58,788 bases of DNA from Kangiellaceae bacterium (GTDB lineage Bacteria; Pseudomonadota; Gammaproteobacteria; Enterobacterales; Kangiellaceae): positions 1 through 58,788 of the forward strand of contig JAPHTP010000060.1 in NCBI GenBank assembly GCA_026196875.1. The letters run 5' to 3'. Both the position numbers and the translations under genes were made by a program. This document shows, in pieces, positions 44,664-54,882 of this stretch. Numbering within the stretch: the first letter of the stretch is position 1; every line of letters starts with the position of its first letter. The notes beneath the pieces are model-generated. The model did no database searches. It had not been told where the DNA came from and saw only the letters and a list, made by a program, of their open reading frames with translations.

Positions 44664-45821
44664 ATGTCAGAGCAAGATATTCAGCAAAAAAAGTTGTTTG
44701 ATTCGCTACTTTCAGATAATCATAGTGATTTAAGTAGTGAATCAATTAATCAACAAAATCAGCGCCTTAAGACGACTTTACAGCAATTATTGCATAGTGC
44801 TCAGCACAATCAGGAAACTCAAGAGAAATTCTATCAGCTTGAACTCTATTTTTTACAAGCTGACTCGTTTCAGTGCCTGATGAATCGAGTATTGCAAGAA
44901 CTTAAATCAAAGTTCCGATTAACTCAAGTTGAGTTGTATTTATTTGATCCTGAGAGAGAAGTTAGACAATTACTCGAAGAAATTTACGGCCGACTTGATT
45001 ATGAAAACTTACATTATTTTGACAACCTACAGCATCTGAAAGCCCTTTACTCCAGTTCCATTAAGACACGACTAAGCCAAGACTCTGGCTTCATCAAGCC
45101 TTTGTTTAAGGGATTTCCTCAACAGTCGAAGAGTGTAGCCCTGCTGCCATTAACCAGAGGCAACACAGTTATTGGCAGCTTGCATATAGGAAGTCGAGAC
45201 GCAAATCGTTTTTCGCCACAGCTGGCTACCCATTTTTTACAGCATTTAGCTTCGATCATTAGTGTGTGTATTGAGAGTTCTCTCAATCAGGAACGTTATA
45301 AACATTTAAGCCTGGTTGATATTTTAACCAGGGCAAAAAATCGACGCTATTTTTTCCAGGCCTTAGCAAAAGAAATTTCCCGCTCAGTTAGATCAGAACA
45401 ACCTTTGTCGTGTTTATTTCTGGATATAGACCACTTTAAAAAAATAAATGATAGCTACGGACATTTAATAGGCGATAGAGCGTTAAAATTTATTGTCCAA
45501 AAAATCACGCCATTACTAAGGCGCTCAGATGTATTAGCGAGATTTGGTGGAGAAGAGTTTACCGTCTTGCTACCAAACACAAACCAGCAAGACGCTTACG
45601 AAATTGCCGATCGAATTCGAGAGATTATCGAAACAAATCCCCTCCAAACTGACGAGCATGAAATCCCGATAACTCTATCTATCGGCTATAGCGCGTGGCA
45701 ACCCAAAAGTGACGTCCGTATGACTCCCGAAGAAATACAAAATCTAATTATCAATCAGGCAGACGAAGCAGTTTATGCGGCTAAAAGTTCAGGCAGAAAT
45801 TGCGTCAAACCAAATATCTAG
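44664..45821 (+). CDS. Diguanylate cyclase with N-terminal DUF484/GAF-like domain
   Basis: 385-aa soluble protein. Residues ~25-205 form a helix plus GAF/DUF484-like sensor (LPLTRGNTVIGSLHIGSRD, then LASIISVCIESSL). Residues ~215-383 form a GGDEF domain with substrate/metal motif LDIDHFKKINDSYGH (253-267) and active-site signature GGEEF at 295-299. An inhibitory I-site RxxD (R286-D289) sits five residues before it. It is therefore expected to synthesise c-di-GMP from GTP with product inhibition. Its stop overlaps the convergent pdxB stop by 4 bp. Confidence 0.93.
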   Translation: MSEQDIQQKKLFDSLLSDNHSDLSSESINQQNQRLKTTLQQLLHSAQHNQETQEKFYQLELYFLQADSFQCLMNRVLQELKSKFRLTQVELYLFDPEREVRQLLEEIYGRLDYENLHYFDNLQHLKALYSSSIKTRLSQDSGFIKPLFKGFPQQSKSVALLPLTRGNTVIGSLHIGSRDANRFSPQLATHFLQHLASIISVCIESSLNQERYKHLSLVDILTRAKNRRYFFQALAKEISRSVRSEQPLSCLFLDIDHFKKINDSYGHLIGDRALKFIVQKITPLLRRSDVLARFGGEEFTVLLPNTNQQDAYEIADRIREIIETNPLQTDEHEIPITLSIGYSAWQPKSDVRMTPEEIQNLIINQADEAVYAAKSSGRNCVKPNI

Positions 45822-46975
45822 TTTTCGCTAGTTAAAAAACGAGTTAGTTTTTCCCAAAAACGTTTATCTTGCATATTCCCCCATTTTGAATCCCATCCAA
45901 CATAATCTCTTCTTGGTACTTTAAAGCTAGAAACGTAGTTTTTCCGCAAATTATCGAAATGTTCGGCAATATTATCTTGAGTAGACTGCGTTAATTTACG
46001 ATGATCTCTGACAATATCATAGATTGATAAAAACATGCCTTCTAGGGAACTAAAACTCATTTCAAGTTGATTGTCCGATGGAAGCAGCTGGGCAAGCTCT
46101 TTTTCTTTCGGAAGCTTAAAGTATTCGCAAAAAGACGTATATATCATATAGGACCCCCGAGTCTTACCTTCTAAGGTATGACCGGCAATATGCGGAGTCG
46201 CTAGCAAACACTTTTGAACTAACGAAAAATTGATTGTGGGTTCACCTTCAAAAACATCCAACACAACTTTCGCTGCCGTCGGCGATGCCAAATAGTCTAG
46301 CAGCGCGTCATTATCAATAATTGCGCCTCGAGAAGCATTAACTAATAATTGAGAAGAGCTCAATGATTCTAATTGAAAACGATCAAATAGGTGGTATGTT
46401 TTATCTTCTCCATCTAGATTTAACGGCACGTGTAATGTAACAACGTCACAATTTAGAATTTCCTTAATACTGTTGAATTCTCGCTTGTCACCAGAGCGTT
46501 GTAGTGGCGGATCGCAAAGTAAATACTTGATACCAATCTGGTCGAGCAAAGTGGCTAATCGAGTTCCAACGTTACCGGCCCCAATTATGCCCACGGTTAT
46601 GTGTTCTAATCGCTTGAGAGAAAATGAATAGTCCGTCTCCGTTTTTACATTAAACCAATAACTAATGGCACTCATCACATATTGAACTACTGCGTCCGCG
46701 TTGCAGCCGGCAGCATTGGCCCAGCGAATTTGTTTTGAGTTAAGCCAATTAATATCTAAATGGTCAGTGCCAATGGTTGCAGTGCCGACGAACTTCACCT
46801 GGGTTCCTTGTAACAGTTCTTTGGTTACAGGCGTGATAGAGCGACATAATAGAGCATCGGCATCAATTAGGTCCTGGTGGTTAATTTCTCTTCCCGGTCG
46901 CAATACGACATGCCCAAATTCTCCGAACAACTGTTTCACATTGGGCATATTTTCATCGGCTACTATTCTATACAT
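45818..46975 (-). CDS. pdxB: Erythronate-4-phosphate dehydrogenase
   Basis: 385-aa D-2-hydroxyacid dehydrogenase, second step of the DXP-dependent pyridoxal phosphate pathway. Family features: N-terminal VADENMPNVKQLFGEFG, NAD-binding GIIGAGNVGTRLA, VTLHVPLNLDGEDKTYHLFD, RGAIIDNDALLDYL, and HIAGHTLEGKTRGSYMIY carrying the catalytic His. The C-terminal dimerisation domain (PdxB-specific) explains the length compared with ordinary D-hydroxyacid dehydrogenases. It overlaps the diguanylate cyclase stop tail to tail; no terminator is seen between them. Confidence 0.95.
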   Translation of the reverse strand: MYRIVADENMPNVKQLFGEFGHVVLRPGREINHQDLIDADALLCRSITPVTKELLQGTQVKFVGTATIGTDHLDINWLNSKQIRWANAAGCNADAVVQYVMSAISYWFNVKTETDYSFSLKRLEHITVGIIGAGNVGTRLATLLDQIGIKYLLCDPPLQRSGDKREFNSIKEILNCDVVTLHVPLNLDGEDKTYHLFDRFQLESLSSSQLLVNASRGAIIDNDALLDYLASPTAAKVVLDVFEGEPTINFSLVQKCLLATPHIAGHTLEGKTRGSYMIYTSFCEYFKLPKEKELAQLLPSDNQLEMSFSSLEGMFLSIYDIVRDHRKLTQSTQDNIAEHFDNLRKNYVSSFKVPRRDYVGWDSKWGNMQDKRFWEKLTRFLTSEN

Positions 46976-47136
46976 CTTTCTTCTGATACCTTTCTTATTT
47001 GTATCTTTCCTTTGAGATCTGTCCTATTCATTCGGTTCAAATATAAATTCGTTTATAGAAATTATTAATAAGACAATTGTACCTAGCTTTCCTCTTACTA
47101 TGTTAGACTCCAGCAAAATTTTTTGGTTATTTAATC

Positions 47137-47760
47137 TTGCTCGACACCACACTACTATCGATTTTTATTCCAACATTTTTATTGGTTTCTGCAACACCAG
47201 GTATGTGCATGACTCTGGCGCTCACGCTAGGCATGACTATCGGTGTTAAACGAACCCTTTGGATGATGTGGGGTGAATTAGCCGGCGTTGCTACAGTATC
47301 GGTACTCGCAGTTATCGGCGTCGCAAGTGTGATGCTGAATTTCCCTATTGTTTTCCAACTGCTTAAGTATGTCGGAGGACTGTACTTAGCTTACCTAGGC
47401 GTTCAACTATGGCGCTCAAGAGGCAAAATGGCGATAGATCTAGACAATGAGCAAGATATCTCCGTATCTGCTAAAACTTTAGCCACACAAGGATTTATAA
47501 CCGCAATTGCGAATCCTAAAGGGTGGGCATTCACCATTTCACTTCTGCCTCCTTTCATTAATACCGAGTTGCCAATGGCGCCGCAATTAAGTGCATTGGT
47601 AACTATCATACTACTAAGTGAGCTTGCTTTTATGCTGATTTACGCCAGCGGTGGACAAACTTTACGCAGATTATTGGAACAAAGCGAAAATGTTCGGTTT
47701 ATCAACCGAATATCGGGCAGCCTGATGATCGGCGTGGGGATTTGGTTGGCGCTTGGATAA
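47137..47760 (+). CDS. LysE/RhtB-family amino-acid exporter
   Basis: 207-aa inner-membrane protein with six hydrophobic segments. The family start LLSIFIPTFLLVSATPGMCM carries the conserved TPGP-like motif (here TPGM). GGLYLAYLGVQLWRS and FITAIANPKGWAF are further LysE landmarks. The start appears to be TTG 47137: the next Met lies inside TM1 and no ATG is in frame upstream. It probably exports an amino acid or homoserine-like compound; the substrate is not assignable. Confidence 0.85.
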   Translation: MLDTTLLSIFIPTFLLVSATPGMCMTLALTLGMTIGVKRTLWMMWGELAGVATVSVLAVIGVASVMLNFPIVFQLLKYVGGLYLAYLGVQLWRSRGKMAIDLDNEQDISVSAKTLATQGFITAIANPKGWAFTISLLPPFINTELPMAPQLSALVTIILLSELAFMLIYASGGQTLRRLLEQSENVRFINRISGSLMIGVGIWLALG

Positions 47761-47843
47761 AAGCGCGTACTCGACTACAATTGCAGCAGTTTCAGGCTCG
47801 CCAGCACCAATAGAGCCACATTTAGCCAATTAGAGAGATTAAA

Positions 47844-48398
47844 ATGAGCGATAAACTAGCCCAACATTATGCCGAAATTCTTACCGAGCTAGGTGAAGAT
47901 ATCGATCGCGATGGCCTAAAAGATACACCCAAGCGCGCGGCCAAGGCGATGCAATTTTTAACTCGTGGCTACCATCAAAACCTAGATGAAGTTGTTAACA
48001 ACGCAATTTTCGAGTCTGACAATGACGAAATGGTGATAGTAAAAGACATAGAACTTTATTCGATGTGCGAACATCATATGCTGCCATTTATTGGCAAGTG
48101 TCATGTCGCCTACCTTCCTACAGGCAAAGTGATTGGACTATCAAAAATTGCGCGTATTGTGGATATGTTTGGACGCCGCCTTCAAATACAAGAAAACATG
48201 ACCAAACAAATCGCCGAAGCAATTATGCAAGTCACCAATGCATCAGGCGTTGGTGTTATTATCGAAGCCAAACATATGTGCATGATGATGCGTGGCGTGG
48301 AAAAACAAAACTCAGTTATGAAAACTTCTGTTATGCTAGGCAACTTCCGTTCAAAACCAGCAACTAGAACCGAGTTTCTAACTCTGATCAAAGACTAA
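47844..48398 (+). CDS. folE: GTP cyclohydrolase I (FolE)
   Basis: 184 aa. It converts GTP to dihydroneopterin triphosphate for folate/pterin synthesis. Zinc-binding Cys/His residues lie in [10 protein letters not shown] and in the Cys of [34 protein letters not shown] is the conserved active-site helix. The short N-terminus (about 40 residues less than E. coli FolE) is common in this family. The ATG has an AGAG ribosome-binding element and mnmC follows after 30 bp, possibly co-transcribed. Confidence 0.95.
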   Translation: MSDKLAQHYAEILTELGEDIDRDGLKDTPKRAAKAMQFLTRGYHQNLDEVVNNAIFESDNDEMVIVKDIELYSMCEHHMLPFIGKCHVAYLPTGKVIGLSKIARIVDMFGRRLQIQENMTKQIAEAIMQVTNASGVGVIIEAKHMCMMMRGVEKQNSVMKTSVMLGNFRSKPATRTEFLTLIKD

Positions 48399-48428
48399 CC
48401 AAAGTATATTTAATCTACGACTCCCGTT

Positions 48429-50489
48429 ATGTCGAGCTCGCATTTACTTAAGTTTGAAAAAGTAAAACCAGCGGAAATAGTGTGGCGGGAGGATATCCCG
48501 TTCAGTAAAGAGTTCGACGATATCTACTTTAATCCCCAAGATGGACTGGCTGAGTCGGAATACGTCTTTTTAGAAGGTAATGATTTACCAAACGACTGGG
48601 TTAATTCCAGACAAACAAACTTTTGTTTGGCCGAATTAGGATTCGGTAGTGGTCTTAATTTTCTTATGACTGCAGCTCGTTGGCAGCAATCGCGAACGGA
48701 AAACAAAAACTTAGAACACCTTAACTATATTTCGATCGAGAAAAGACCATTCTTTGCATCAGATTTAAAACGCTCCCACCAGCACTGGCCTCAATTTAAA
48801 ACTATTTCTGAGGCGCTTTTAGGCCGATACCCTTCGCTTACCTACGGACGTCATCAACTGGTATTTTCCGAGTTAAAGCTAACTTTAACATTAATGATTA
48901 TGCCGGCTGAAGATGCTTTGGCCGATTTAGAATTAGAATCAAGACAGCAACAGAACAAAATTAAAATTGATCATTGGTTTCTAGATGGTTTTGCACCGGC
49001 TAAAAACCAAAGTATGTGGGGCTTAAGTCTTGCCAAAAAACTTGCTCGACTTTCAAACACAGGCAGCAAACTGGCTACTTTTAGCGTGGCATCTTCGGTT
49101 AGAAGACCGTTGCAACAAGCGGGCTTTTCTTTAACCAAGAAAAAGGGATTTGGTCGCAAAAGAGAAATGCTCACGGCAAAATACACTGAAGAAAATACCC
49201 TACTAGATACTTCGGAGTCTCCCAGAACCCCAAAGGCTATAAGGTATCTTAACTTAAAGTACGATAAACCATGGTTTAACCTCAGTCCAAGCCAACGAGA
49301 CAATAACTCTAATCGAATAGCGATTATTGGTGCAGGCATCGCTGGATGTGCTTTGAGTTTTCAGCTGGCAAAGTATGGATATCAAATTGATTTGTACGAC
49401 GAGAATAAATCAATCGCTAGCTCGGCTTCAGGCGCAGCAGCTGGAATATTCCATCCACAGTTGACCGCCGACATGAACTATAACAGTCAACTAAATTGGC
49501 TGGCATACTTATATTTGCTCCGATTTCTACAGGAACTCACTTCTAAAGAAAAAAGTGAAATTATTCTTTCTCAGGGTTTAGTTCGACTGTTGCCCGAGAA
49601 AAAATCACGGCAACAATTACATCAGCTCACAACAAAACTTCTACTCTCCGAATGGATAAAAGATGAAGATTTTTACCATTCATCAAGAGGTGTATTTTTT
49701 CCACACTCAGCCGCAATAGATATTCCGGCGCTATGTCATTTGTTACTGTCCAAAATATCAGTGAGTCAACTTAATTTAGAATTCGAACAAAAAATACAGC
49801 AACTCGAACAAGTATCAGATGGTTGGAAAATTATTTCTGAAAAAGTCGAACGAAAGTACCCACATGTCATTCTCTGCGGCGGTGCGAATAGCTTGTTAAC
49901 TAAGCGATGGCTTAATTGTGAAACTAATACTACCCGCGGTCAGACTTGCTTTTTTAAAAATAAGGACTTATCCCAAAACCTTCCAAAAGCTCTAGTCGAA
50001 CAAACCTATGTTGTGCCCAAAGGCGTGGATACAATTCACCTAGGCACAACATTCGAAAACTTTACTGATGATAATCTAAACCAACAAAGCCAAACAAATA
50101 TGTTGTTAAAAGCGAATACGCTTTTAACTGAGTTAAAACTTCCGACCATATCCCGACAACAAGTGGAAACCTTACCTTTAAAAGGTACATTGGGATATCG
50201 CTTGCACAGCATGGATCGATTACCACTAGTCGGGCCGGTATCTGACGTAGCGAAGCTGGAAAAAGACTTTGCTAATATAGGTCAGCGTCGAATTAATATG
50301 GCAGATTTGAGTTACTACAATTTGCCTGGCTTGTGGTTAAATACTGCCTACGGCTCTCATGGCTTACTATATTCTTTGATTGTTAGTAGTCATTTGGCTA
50401 GCCTTATTGCTAATGATATATCGCCAATATCCAGCGAACTGGCAAATAGTATTAGTCCGATACGGATGCACTTTAGAAAATCTAATTAA
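48429..50489 (+). CDS. mnmC: Bifunctional tRNA mnm5s2U34 biosynthesis protein MnmC
   Basis: 686 aa. Residues 1-250 form the SAM-dependent methyltransferase domain (YVFLEGNDLPNDW, FCLAELGFGSGLNFLM, DHWFLDGFAPAKNQSMW). Residues ~293-680 form the FAD-dependent oxidoreductase domain (IAIIGAGIAGCALSFQLAK, SSASGAAAGIFHPQL, FANIGQRRINMADLSYYNLPG in pieces). It removes the carboxymethyl group of cmnm5U34 and methylates the product in the tRNA wobble position. Both domains look intact. A terminator follows directly. Confidence 0.95.
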   Translation: MSSSHLLKFEKVKPAEIVWREDIPFSKEFDDIYFNPQDGLAESEYVFLEGNDLPNDWVNSRQTNFCLAELGFGSGLNFLMTAARWQQSRTENKNLEHLNYISIEKRPFFASDLKRSHQHWPQFKTISEALLGRYPSLTYGRHQLVFSELKLTLTLMIMPAEDALADLELESRQQQNKIKIDHWFLDGFAPAKNQSMWGLSLAKKLARLSNTGSKLATFSVASSVRRPLQQAGFSLTKKKGFGRKREMLTAKYTEENTLLDTSESPRTPKAIRYLNLKYDKPWFNLSPSQRDNNSNRIAIIGAGIAGCALSFQLAKYGYQIDLYDENKSIASSASGAAAGIFHPQLTADMNYNSQLNWLAYLYLLRFLQELTSKEKSEIILSQGLVRLLPEKKSRQQLHQLTTKLLLSEWIKDEDFYHSSRGVFFPHSAAIDIPALCHLLLSKISVSQLNLEFEQKIQQLEQVSDGWKIISEKVERKYPHVILCGGANSLLTKRWLNCETNTTRGQTCFFKNKDLSQNLPKALVEQTYVVPKGVDTIHLGTTFENFTDDNLNQQSQTNMLLKANTLLTELKLPTISRQQVETLPLKGTLGYRLHSMDRLPLVGPVSDVAKLEKDFANIGQRRINMADLSYYNLPGLWLNTAYGSHGLLYSLIVSSHLASLIANDISPISSELANSISPIRMHFRKSN

Positions 50490-50512
50490 TTTCCTTATAA
50501 AAAAGGACAAAA

Positions 50513-50539
50513 AAAAGGCCAACATTTGCTGGCCTTTTT
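50513..50539. terminator. Bidirectional terminator between mnmC and the M16 peptidase gene
   Basis: AAAAGGCCA-ACATTTGC-TGGCCTTTTT in the short gap between the convergent stops at 50489 and 50558. Confidence 0.88.
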
Positions 50540-50557
50540 AATTCCTGGTAATCAGAA

Positions 50558-53428
50558 TTATTTCTGGTAAGTTGCCGTTTTATGGAACTTAGCTAAGTCT
50601 TTAATTTCCTTCTCTCCAGCTAATTTCGCAAAAGGCTTATCTTTGAATTTCTTGCCACGAAGCTGAATTGAAAGTCTCGAAGCATCGCCGTTTCCAGCCG
50701 TTTCTTTATAGAAAGCCTTGATGTCTTCCAAAGTAACTTTTTCAACTTCCGCGATTAGTTTTTGGCGAGTATCAAAGTCAAATTTTTCTTGATACCAATC
50801 ATTAATCATTGGAGCTTGCTCTTCCCTTAAGTTTTTAGGCTTTTCTTTAAGCGAAACTAATACACTGTTTTTTAACTGCGCAAATTCTTCTGGAGTAATT
50901 GCGTTTAATTTTACAATATACTCTTTCTTAAAGTCGTCAAAACGTTTTTGCATATCTGCAACGTCTTTCACCGGAGTCTGAATAGCAAAGCCTAACGCAG
51001 TATAATCTTTAATTGAAGTTGATAACGCCCCTACTGCATAAGCGAGTTGTTCTTCCGTACGTAATGTGTCAAAAGTAGCTGTTTGAATATGGCTTTGTAA
51101 CACACGCCCTCTTGCTTCCTGCTTTAAGCTAGGTTCTGGATGAACGTGCAAATCGAATATTGCAACATCCGCTACGTCTAGATCACTTTTAAGACTAAGC
51201 GTCTGACCTTTTTTCGGGTCCCAAATCTGAGTACGCGCATATTCAGTTACTTTACGATGTTCAGGTAAAGAATGCTCAATCTGTGAAACAAAATAGTTAA
51301 CATCTTTTTTGTCATAGTTACCAAAAGCAAAAACTCGTACATGGTTGTTTGCCATTACTTCATCCATAAAGTGAGCCAGGTCTTCTGATTTCAATTTTTT
51401 CGCGGCTTTAACCAGATCGGCATTACTATAGCCAGAACTAGCGATCACACTATTCATCTTGCCGCGCAATTGAGAGATTGGAAATTGCTTTTCCTGATTC
51501 TTAATATCTCTGACGTAACGGTCAATCGCCTGATTGAAGCTGACTGGATCAACTTTAAACGATAACGCTTTAAGTCCTTTTTCAAGTAACTGTGGCTGCT
51601 TGTCGGTAAAACCACTCACGGTTAATTGCAATCCATTTACATCACTAATGTCTAGTCCCATACCTGCAATTGACGCTTCAGTTGATAACGCGCTTTGGCG
51701 TAGATCATATAGGTCGGCCCAAACTGAAAGCAGGATTTGACCTTCAATGCTTGCCTGACGTTCCGGGCTATTAAAGTAAACGCTCAGAACACCTTTAGGC
51801 TGGTTTTTAAATGCTTGCGAAGGATATTGCCAAACAGTAATACCTTTATCACGATGTACAACTTCTGGTTTGGTTTGTTTATTGTCACCAGTTTTAAGCG
51901 CGAATCCTTCAGGAAGCAAAGTGTTTACCTTGGGGAGATTTAGCGCAAACTTGCTTGGCTTACTCCAAGATTGAATTTCCGATTTCGGCAAATCTACAAT
52001 TTTGTATTTGCCATCGTAGAAATGCATTTCCTTATCACTTGGTTCTTGTTTACTAACATACCAAACACGCAGTCTTTCAGCTGTTAACTGGTCGAGTACG
52101 TTTTGAATCGACTTAGCGTCAAACTTCTCGTAAGTAAATGGAGCACTAATCACTTCTTCGACGGGGTAAGACTGCATTTCGTCAGCTAGATTTGAAACAT
52201 AACCAAATGCATTGCCCTTTTCTAAGAACCTGAATCGATTGTTCAGTGAAGTTCGGATTTCTTTAAAATACTTTTTGTTTACGCCTTCCTTACGAACTTT
52301 GTTGATGTAGTTCATCAACACTGCAGTAATGTCTTCTCGCGCTTTCATCCCCGCATCAGTCAGTTCGATGGTAATTGATAACTGACCATAGTTGCCGTAC
52401 ATATCCGGAGTAGCGTTCGAATTTAGACTAGAAATTAAACCTGCTTTTTTTAATTCAAATGCAGGTGTTCCCGGCATTTCGCTGCCTAACAAATAGCCGA
52501 GATAACGATTTGGCTTGGTTTTGTAGTCCTGCAAATTGTTATCAATGGTAAAATCGAGAATTAACTGTTTAATGTCTTGATTCGGAACGTAGTGAATACG
52601 TTTTGCCCCCATTTCACCAAAGTCCAGTTTTGCAGTAACATGAGGCTTTTCAATCTTCTTATTTTTAATATTTGAAAAGTGCTTTTTAGCCAGCTTTTTC
52701 ATTTCCTTAATCGGCAGATTTGAAACCATCGCGACCTTCATGATATTAGAAGAATAATAATCGTTAAAAAACTCGACGGTTTGTGGGTGAAGTTTGGAGC
52801 CTTCTTTATCACCTAAAGTTTCTAAGTTTCCGATCAAAAATCGATTTGCTGGATGCTCTCCCATCATTGCGCGGTTTAATTTGAACATGCCAAAGAAGTC
52901 CATTTCACGACGCATGGACCACTCAGCATTTACAGCATTCTTTTCTTTATCTGTATATTCTGGATAAAGTTTGGGGGATTTGAAAAAGTCTGAAAAACGA
53001 TCAAGCGCTTCACCATAGGCACTATTGTTAATTTCGAACATATAGTTAGTTATATCTAACCAGGTGTAGGCGTTGTGTGCACCACCATTTTTTGACATAA
53101 ACTCACTATATTCATTAGTTTCGGGGAAACGCTCAGTTCCTAGAAATAACATATGCTCTAAATAGTGAGCCATACCTTGCTGAGACATAGGGTCATGTAA
53201 AAGGCCAACTCCTACGCTTAGTGCTGCCGCAGATTTATCTACTGTAGGATCAGAAACCAATAATGCGGTAATTCCGTTGTCTAATTTAACGGTCGCGTAA
53301 TCACGTTGATCATTTGGACTCACAATTACCTTATCAGCTGCAGCGCCTGCATAAGTATTAGTCGAGAGAGTCATACCACCTGCCATCACCATCGCGGCAG
53401 AAAGTACACTTAAGCTTAGTCGTTTCAT
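50558..53428 (-). CDS. Exported M16-family zinc metallopeptidase (pitrilysin/insulinase-like)
   Basis: 956 aa from ATG 53428; TTG 53440 is an alternative four codons earlier. Signal peptide near MKRLSLSVLSAAMVMAGGMT...TYA. The inverted zinc motif HxxEH is HYLEH (H88, E91, H92), with the third ligand in the EKNAVNAEW helix. Later half-domains lack the motif, as in single-chain pitrilysins (E. coli PtrA is 962 aa). A periplasmic oligopeptidase role is expected. A 12-bp palindrome identical to the core of the one before ppsA lies 41 bp upstream of the ATG. Confidence 0.93.
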   Translation of the reverse strand: MKRLSLSVLSAAMVMAGGMTLSTNTYAGAAADKVIVSPNDQRDYATVKLDNGITALLVSDPTVDKSAAALSVGVGLLHDPMSQQGMAHYLEHMLFLGTERFPETNEYSEFMSKNGGAHNAYTWLDITNYMFEINNSAYGEALDRFSDFFKSPKLYPEYTDKEKNAVNAEWSMRREMDFFGMFKLNRAMMGEHPANRFLIGNLETLGDKEGSKLHPQTVEFFNDYYSSNIMKVAMVSNLPIKEMKKLAKKHFSNIKNKKIEKPHVTAKLDFGEMGAKRIHYVPNQDIKQLILDFTIDNNLQDYKTKPNRYLGYLLGSEMPGTPAFELKKAGLISSLNSNATPDMYGNYGQLSITIELTDAGMKAREDITAVLMNYINKVRKEGVNKKYFKEIRTSLNNRFRFLEKGNAFGYVSNLADEMQSYPVEEVISAPFTYEKFDAKSIQNVLDQLTAERLRVWYVSKQEPSDKEMHFYDGKYKIVDLPKSEIQSWSKPSKFALNLPKVNTLLPEGFALKTGDNKQTKPEVVHRDKGITVWQYPSQAFKNQPKGVLSVYFNSPERQASIEGQILLSVWADLYDLRQSALSTEASIAGMGLDISDVNGLQLTVSGFTDKQPQLLEKGLKALSFKVDPVSFNQAIDRYVRDIKNQEKQFPISQLRGKMNSVIASSGYSNADLVKAAKKLKSEDLAHFMDEVMANNHVRVFAFGNYDKKDVNYFVSQIEHSLPEHRKVTEYARTQIWDPKKGQTLSLKSDLDVADVAIFDLHVHPEPSLKQEARGRVLQSHIQTATFDTLRTEEQLAYAVGALSTSIKDYTALGFAIQTPVKDVADMQKRFDDFKKEYIVKLNAITPEEFAQLKNSVLVSLKEKPKNLREEQAPMINDWYQEKFDFDTRQKLIAEVEKVTLEDIKAFYKETAGNGDASRLSIQLRGKKFKDKPFAKLAGEKEIKDLAKFHKTATYQK

Positions 53429-53468
53429 ATTTAAATCCAATCAGTTTATATAATTCATTGATTTCAAT

Positions 53469-53480
53469 TGAATTAATTCA
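53469..53480. promoter_or_regulatory. Palindrome TGAATTAATTCA upstream of the M16 peptidase gene
   Basis: Identical to the core of the ppsA palindrome (23899-23910) and at the same distance (41 bp) from the start codon. A shared LacI-like or other dimeric regulator is conceivable; chance cannot be excluded for an AT-rich palindrome. Confidence 0.35.
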
Positions 53481-53782
53481 GTTAAAATCGATTTGACGCA
53501 CTTTTTTATTTGGCGCCTAATAAAAAACAGGTCAACATTATAATTCGCAAGGGTTGAACAAAAGGTTATTAAATTGTTTCGATTTATTAACTTATAGCTA
53601 CTTTACGCGTGAATATTACCAAATCCGCTTCAATGAAGAAAAAACAATCAATTACGGAACTTGGAGTGTCACCAGAGTAGACTCAAGTAAAGCAATGAGG
53701 TGCGTAATTCACACCGACTTCCACATTTAATCTTGAAAAATCATCTAGTTATCTATTAAACCAGGTTTATTAATTGAAACGC

Positions 53783-53810
53783 TTGCTTCTAAATACAAAA
53801 TCTCTATAAT
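53783..53810 (+). promoter_or_regulatory. Sigma-70 promoter of the iron transporter operon
   Basis: TTGCTT (53783-53788), 16-bp spacer, TATAAT (53805-53810, perfect -10). The start is expected near 53817, inside the adjoining Fur box, about 33 bp before the ATG. Confidence 0.65.
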
Positions 53811-53814
53811 TTCC

Positions 53815-53833
53815 GCAAATAAGAATCATTATT
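53815..53833. promoter_or_regulatory. Fur box over the iron transporter transcription start
   Basis: GCAAATAAGAATCATTATT matches 14 of 19 positions of GATAATGATAATCATTATC, with the right half (AATCATTAT) intact. It lies just downstream of the -10, so Fe-Fur binding would block transcription. Confidence 0.75.
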
Positions 53834-53849
53834 AATTAGTGAGAGTTCA

Positions 53850-54848
53850 ATGAAAAATATTCTGTTGTTACTTTGTGCAATCGTAACGCTTCCTGCGTTT
53901 TCTTCTGAAAGCGTCAATATATATTCTTATAGACAAGCCTATTTAATTGAGCCAGTAGTAGAACGGTTCACCAAAGATACGGGTATAAAAGTCAACGTAC
54001 TATTCGCTAAAAAAGGCTTGGCGGAACGCCTGCAAAGAGAAGGCAAGCATACTAAGGCAGACTTGGTCCTTACGACCGACATCAGCCGACTGATGGAGTT
54101 GACGGATCGCAAACTCACTCAGGGACTAGACAACAAAGTAATCAATAGCAATATTCCTGCACACTTAAGAGACCCAGACAACCAGTGGTTCGCTTTAACA
54201 ACTCGCGTCCGTAACGTCTACGCTTCAAAGGAAAGGATCGGAAAAATCGATATTCGGTACGAAGATCTGGCGGATGAGAAATTTCGCGGCAAGATCTGTA
54301 CTCGAAGTGGTAAGCATCCTTACACAATCGCACTTGTTTCTTCAATGATTTCACATCACGGTTTAGAATCTGCCAAGACATGGCTCGAAGGTGTAAAAGC
54401 CAATCTCGCGCGCAAACCACAAGGCAATGATCGAGCACAAGTCAAAGCAATTAATGAAGGTCTTTGCGATGTTTCCTTAGGAAATAGCTACTACTTTGGT
54501 AAAATGCTTTCCGATAAGAAGCAGAAGACTTGGGCAGATTCGGTTCATATTCTATTTCCAAACCAAAAAGACCGAGGAGCTCACATTAATGTTAGCGGTA
54601 TGGCATTAACCAAGCACGCTCCTAACAAAGCCGCAGCTATCAAATTAATGGAATACCTTAGCAGTGACAGTGCTCAGCAGATTTATGCCGAAGTCAATAT
54701 GGAATACCCTGTTAAATCGAGTGTGAAGCAAGCTCCATTGGTGGCTTCCTGGGGTCAATTTAAATCAGATCAATTAGCTATGGATAAAATTGCTACCAAC
54801 CGACAGCAAGCTATCAAGCTAATTGATGAAGTTAAATTTGACCTATAG
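53850..54848 (+). CDS. Ferric iron ABC transporter, periplasmic binding protein
   Basis: 332 aa, FutA/FbpA-like class II iron-binding protein. The signal peptide ends near LPAFSSES. Candidate iron-ligand tyrosines are Y25/Y27 in NIYSYRQ and the Y214-Y215 pair in LGNSYYFGKM, the hallmark of this family. ADLVLTTDISRL and VSGMALTKHAPNK are further landmarks. A Fur box overlaps the promoter. It is first in the operon with permease and ATPase; a stem-loop in the 88-bp gap before the permease could keep its transcript more abundant. Confidence 0.93.
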   Translation: MKNILLLLCAIVTLPAFSSESVNIYSYRQAYLIEPVVERFTKDTGIKVNVLFAKKGLAERLQREGKHTKADLVLTTDISRLMELTDRKLTQGLDNKVINSNIPAHLRDPDNQWFALTTRVRNVYASKERIGKIDIRYEDLADEKFRGKICTRSGKHPYTIALVSSMISHHGLESAKTWLEGVKANLARKPQGNDRAQVKAINEGLCDVSLGNSYYFGKMLSDKKQKTWADSVHILFPNQKDRGAHINVSGMALTKHAPNKAAAIKLMEYLSSDSAQQIYAEVNMEYPVKSSVKQAPLVASWGQFKSDQLAMDKIATNRQQAIKLIDEVKFDL

Positions 54849-54882
54849 TAAAATCTGAAGCCACGTATAATTCGATTATTAA

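Larger units (their letters stand above)
53429..53849. other. Divergent intergenic region of about 420 bp
   Basis: It holds the palindrome near the M16 peptidase start (53469-53480) and, at the other end, the Fur-controlled promoter of the iron transporter (53783-53833). The middle ~290 bp contain no gene or clear structured element that I can see. Confidence 0.5.
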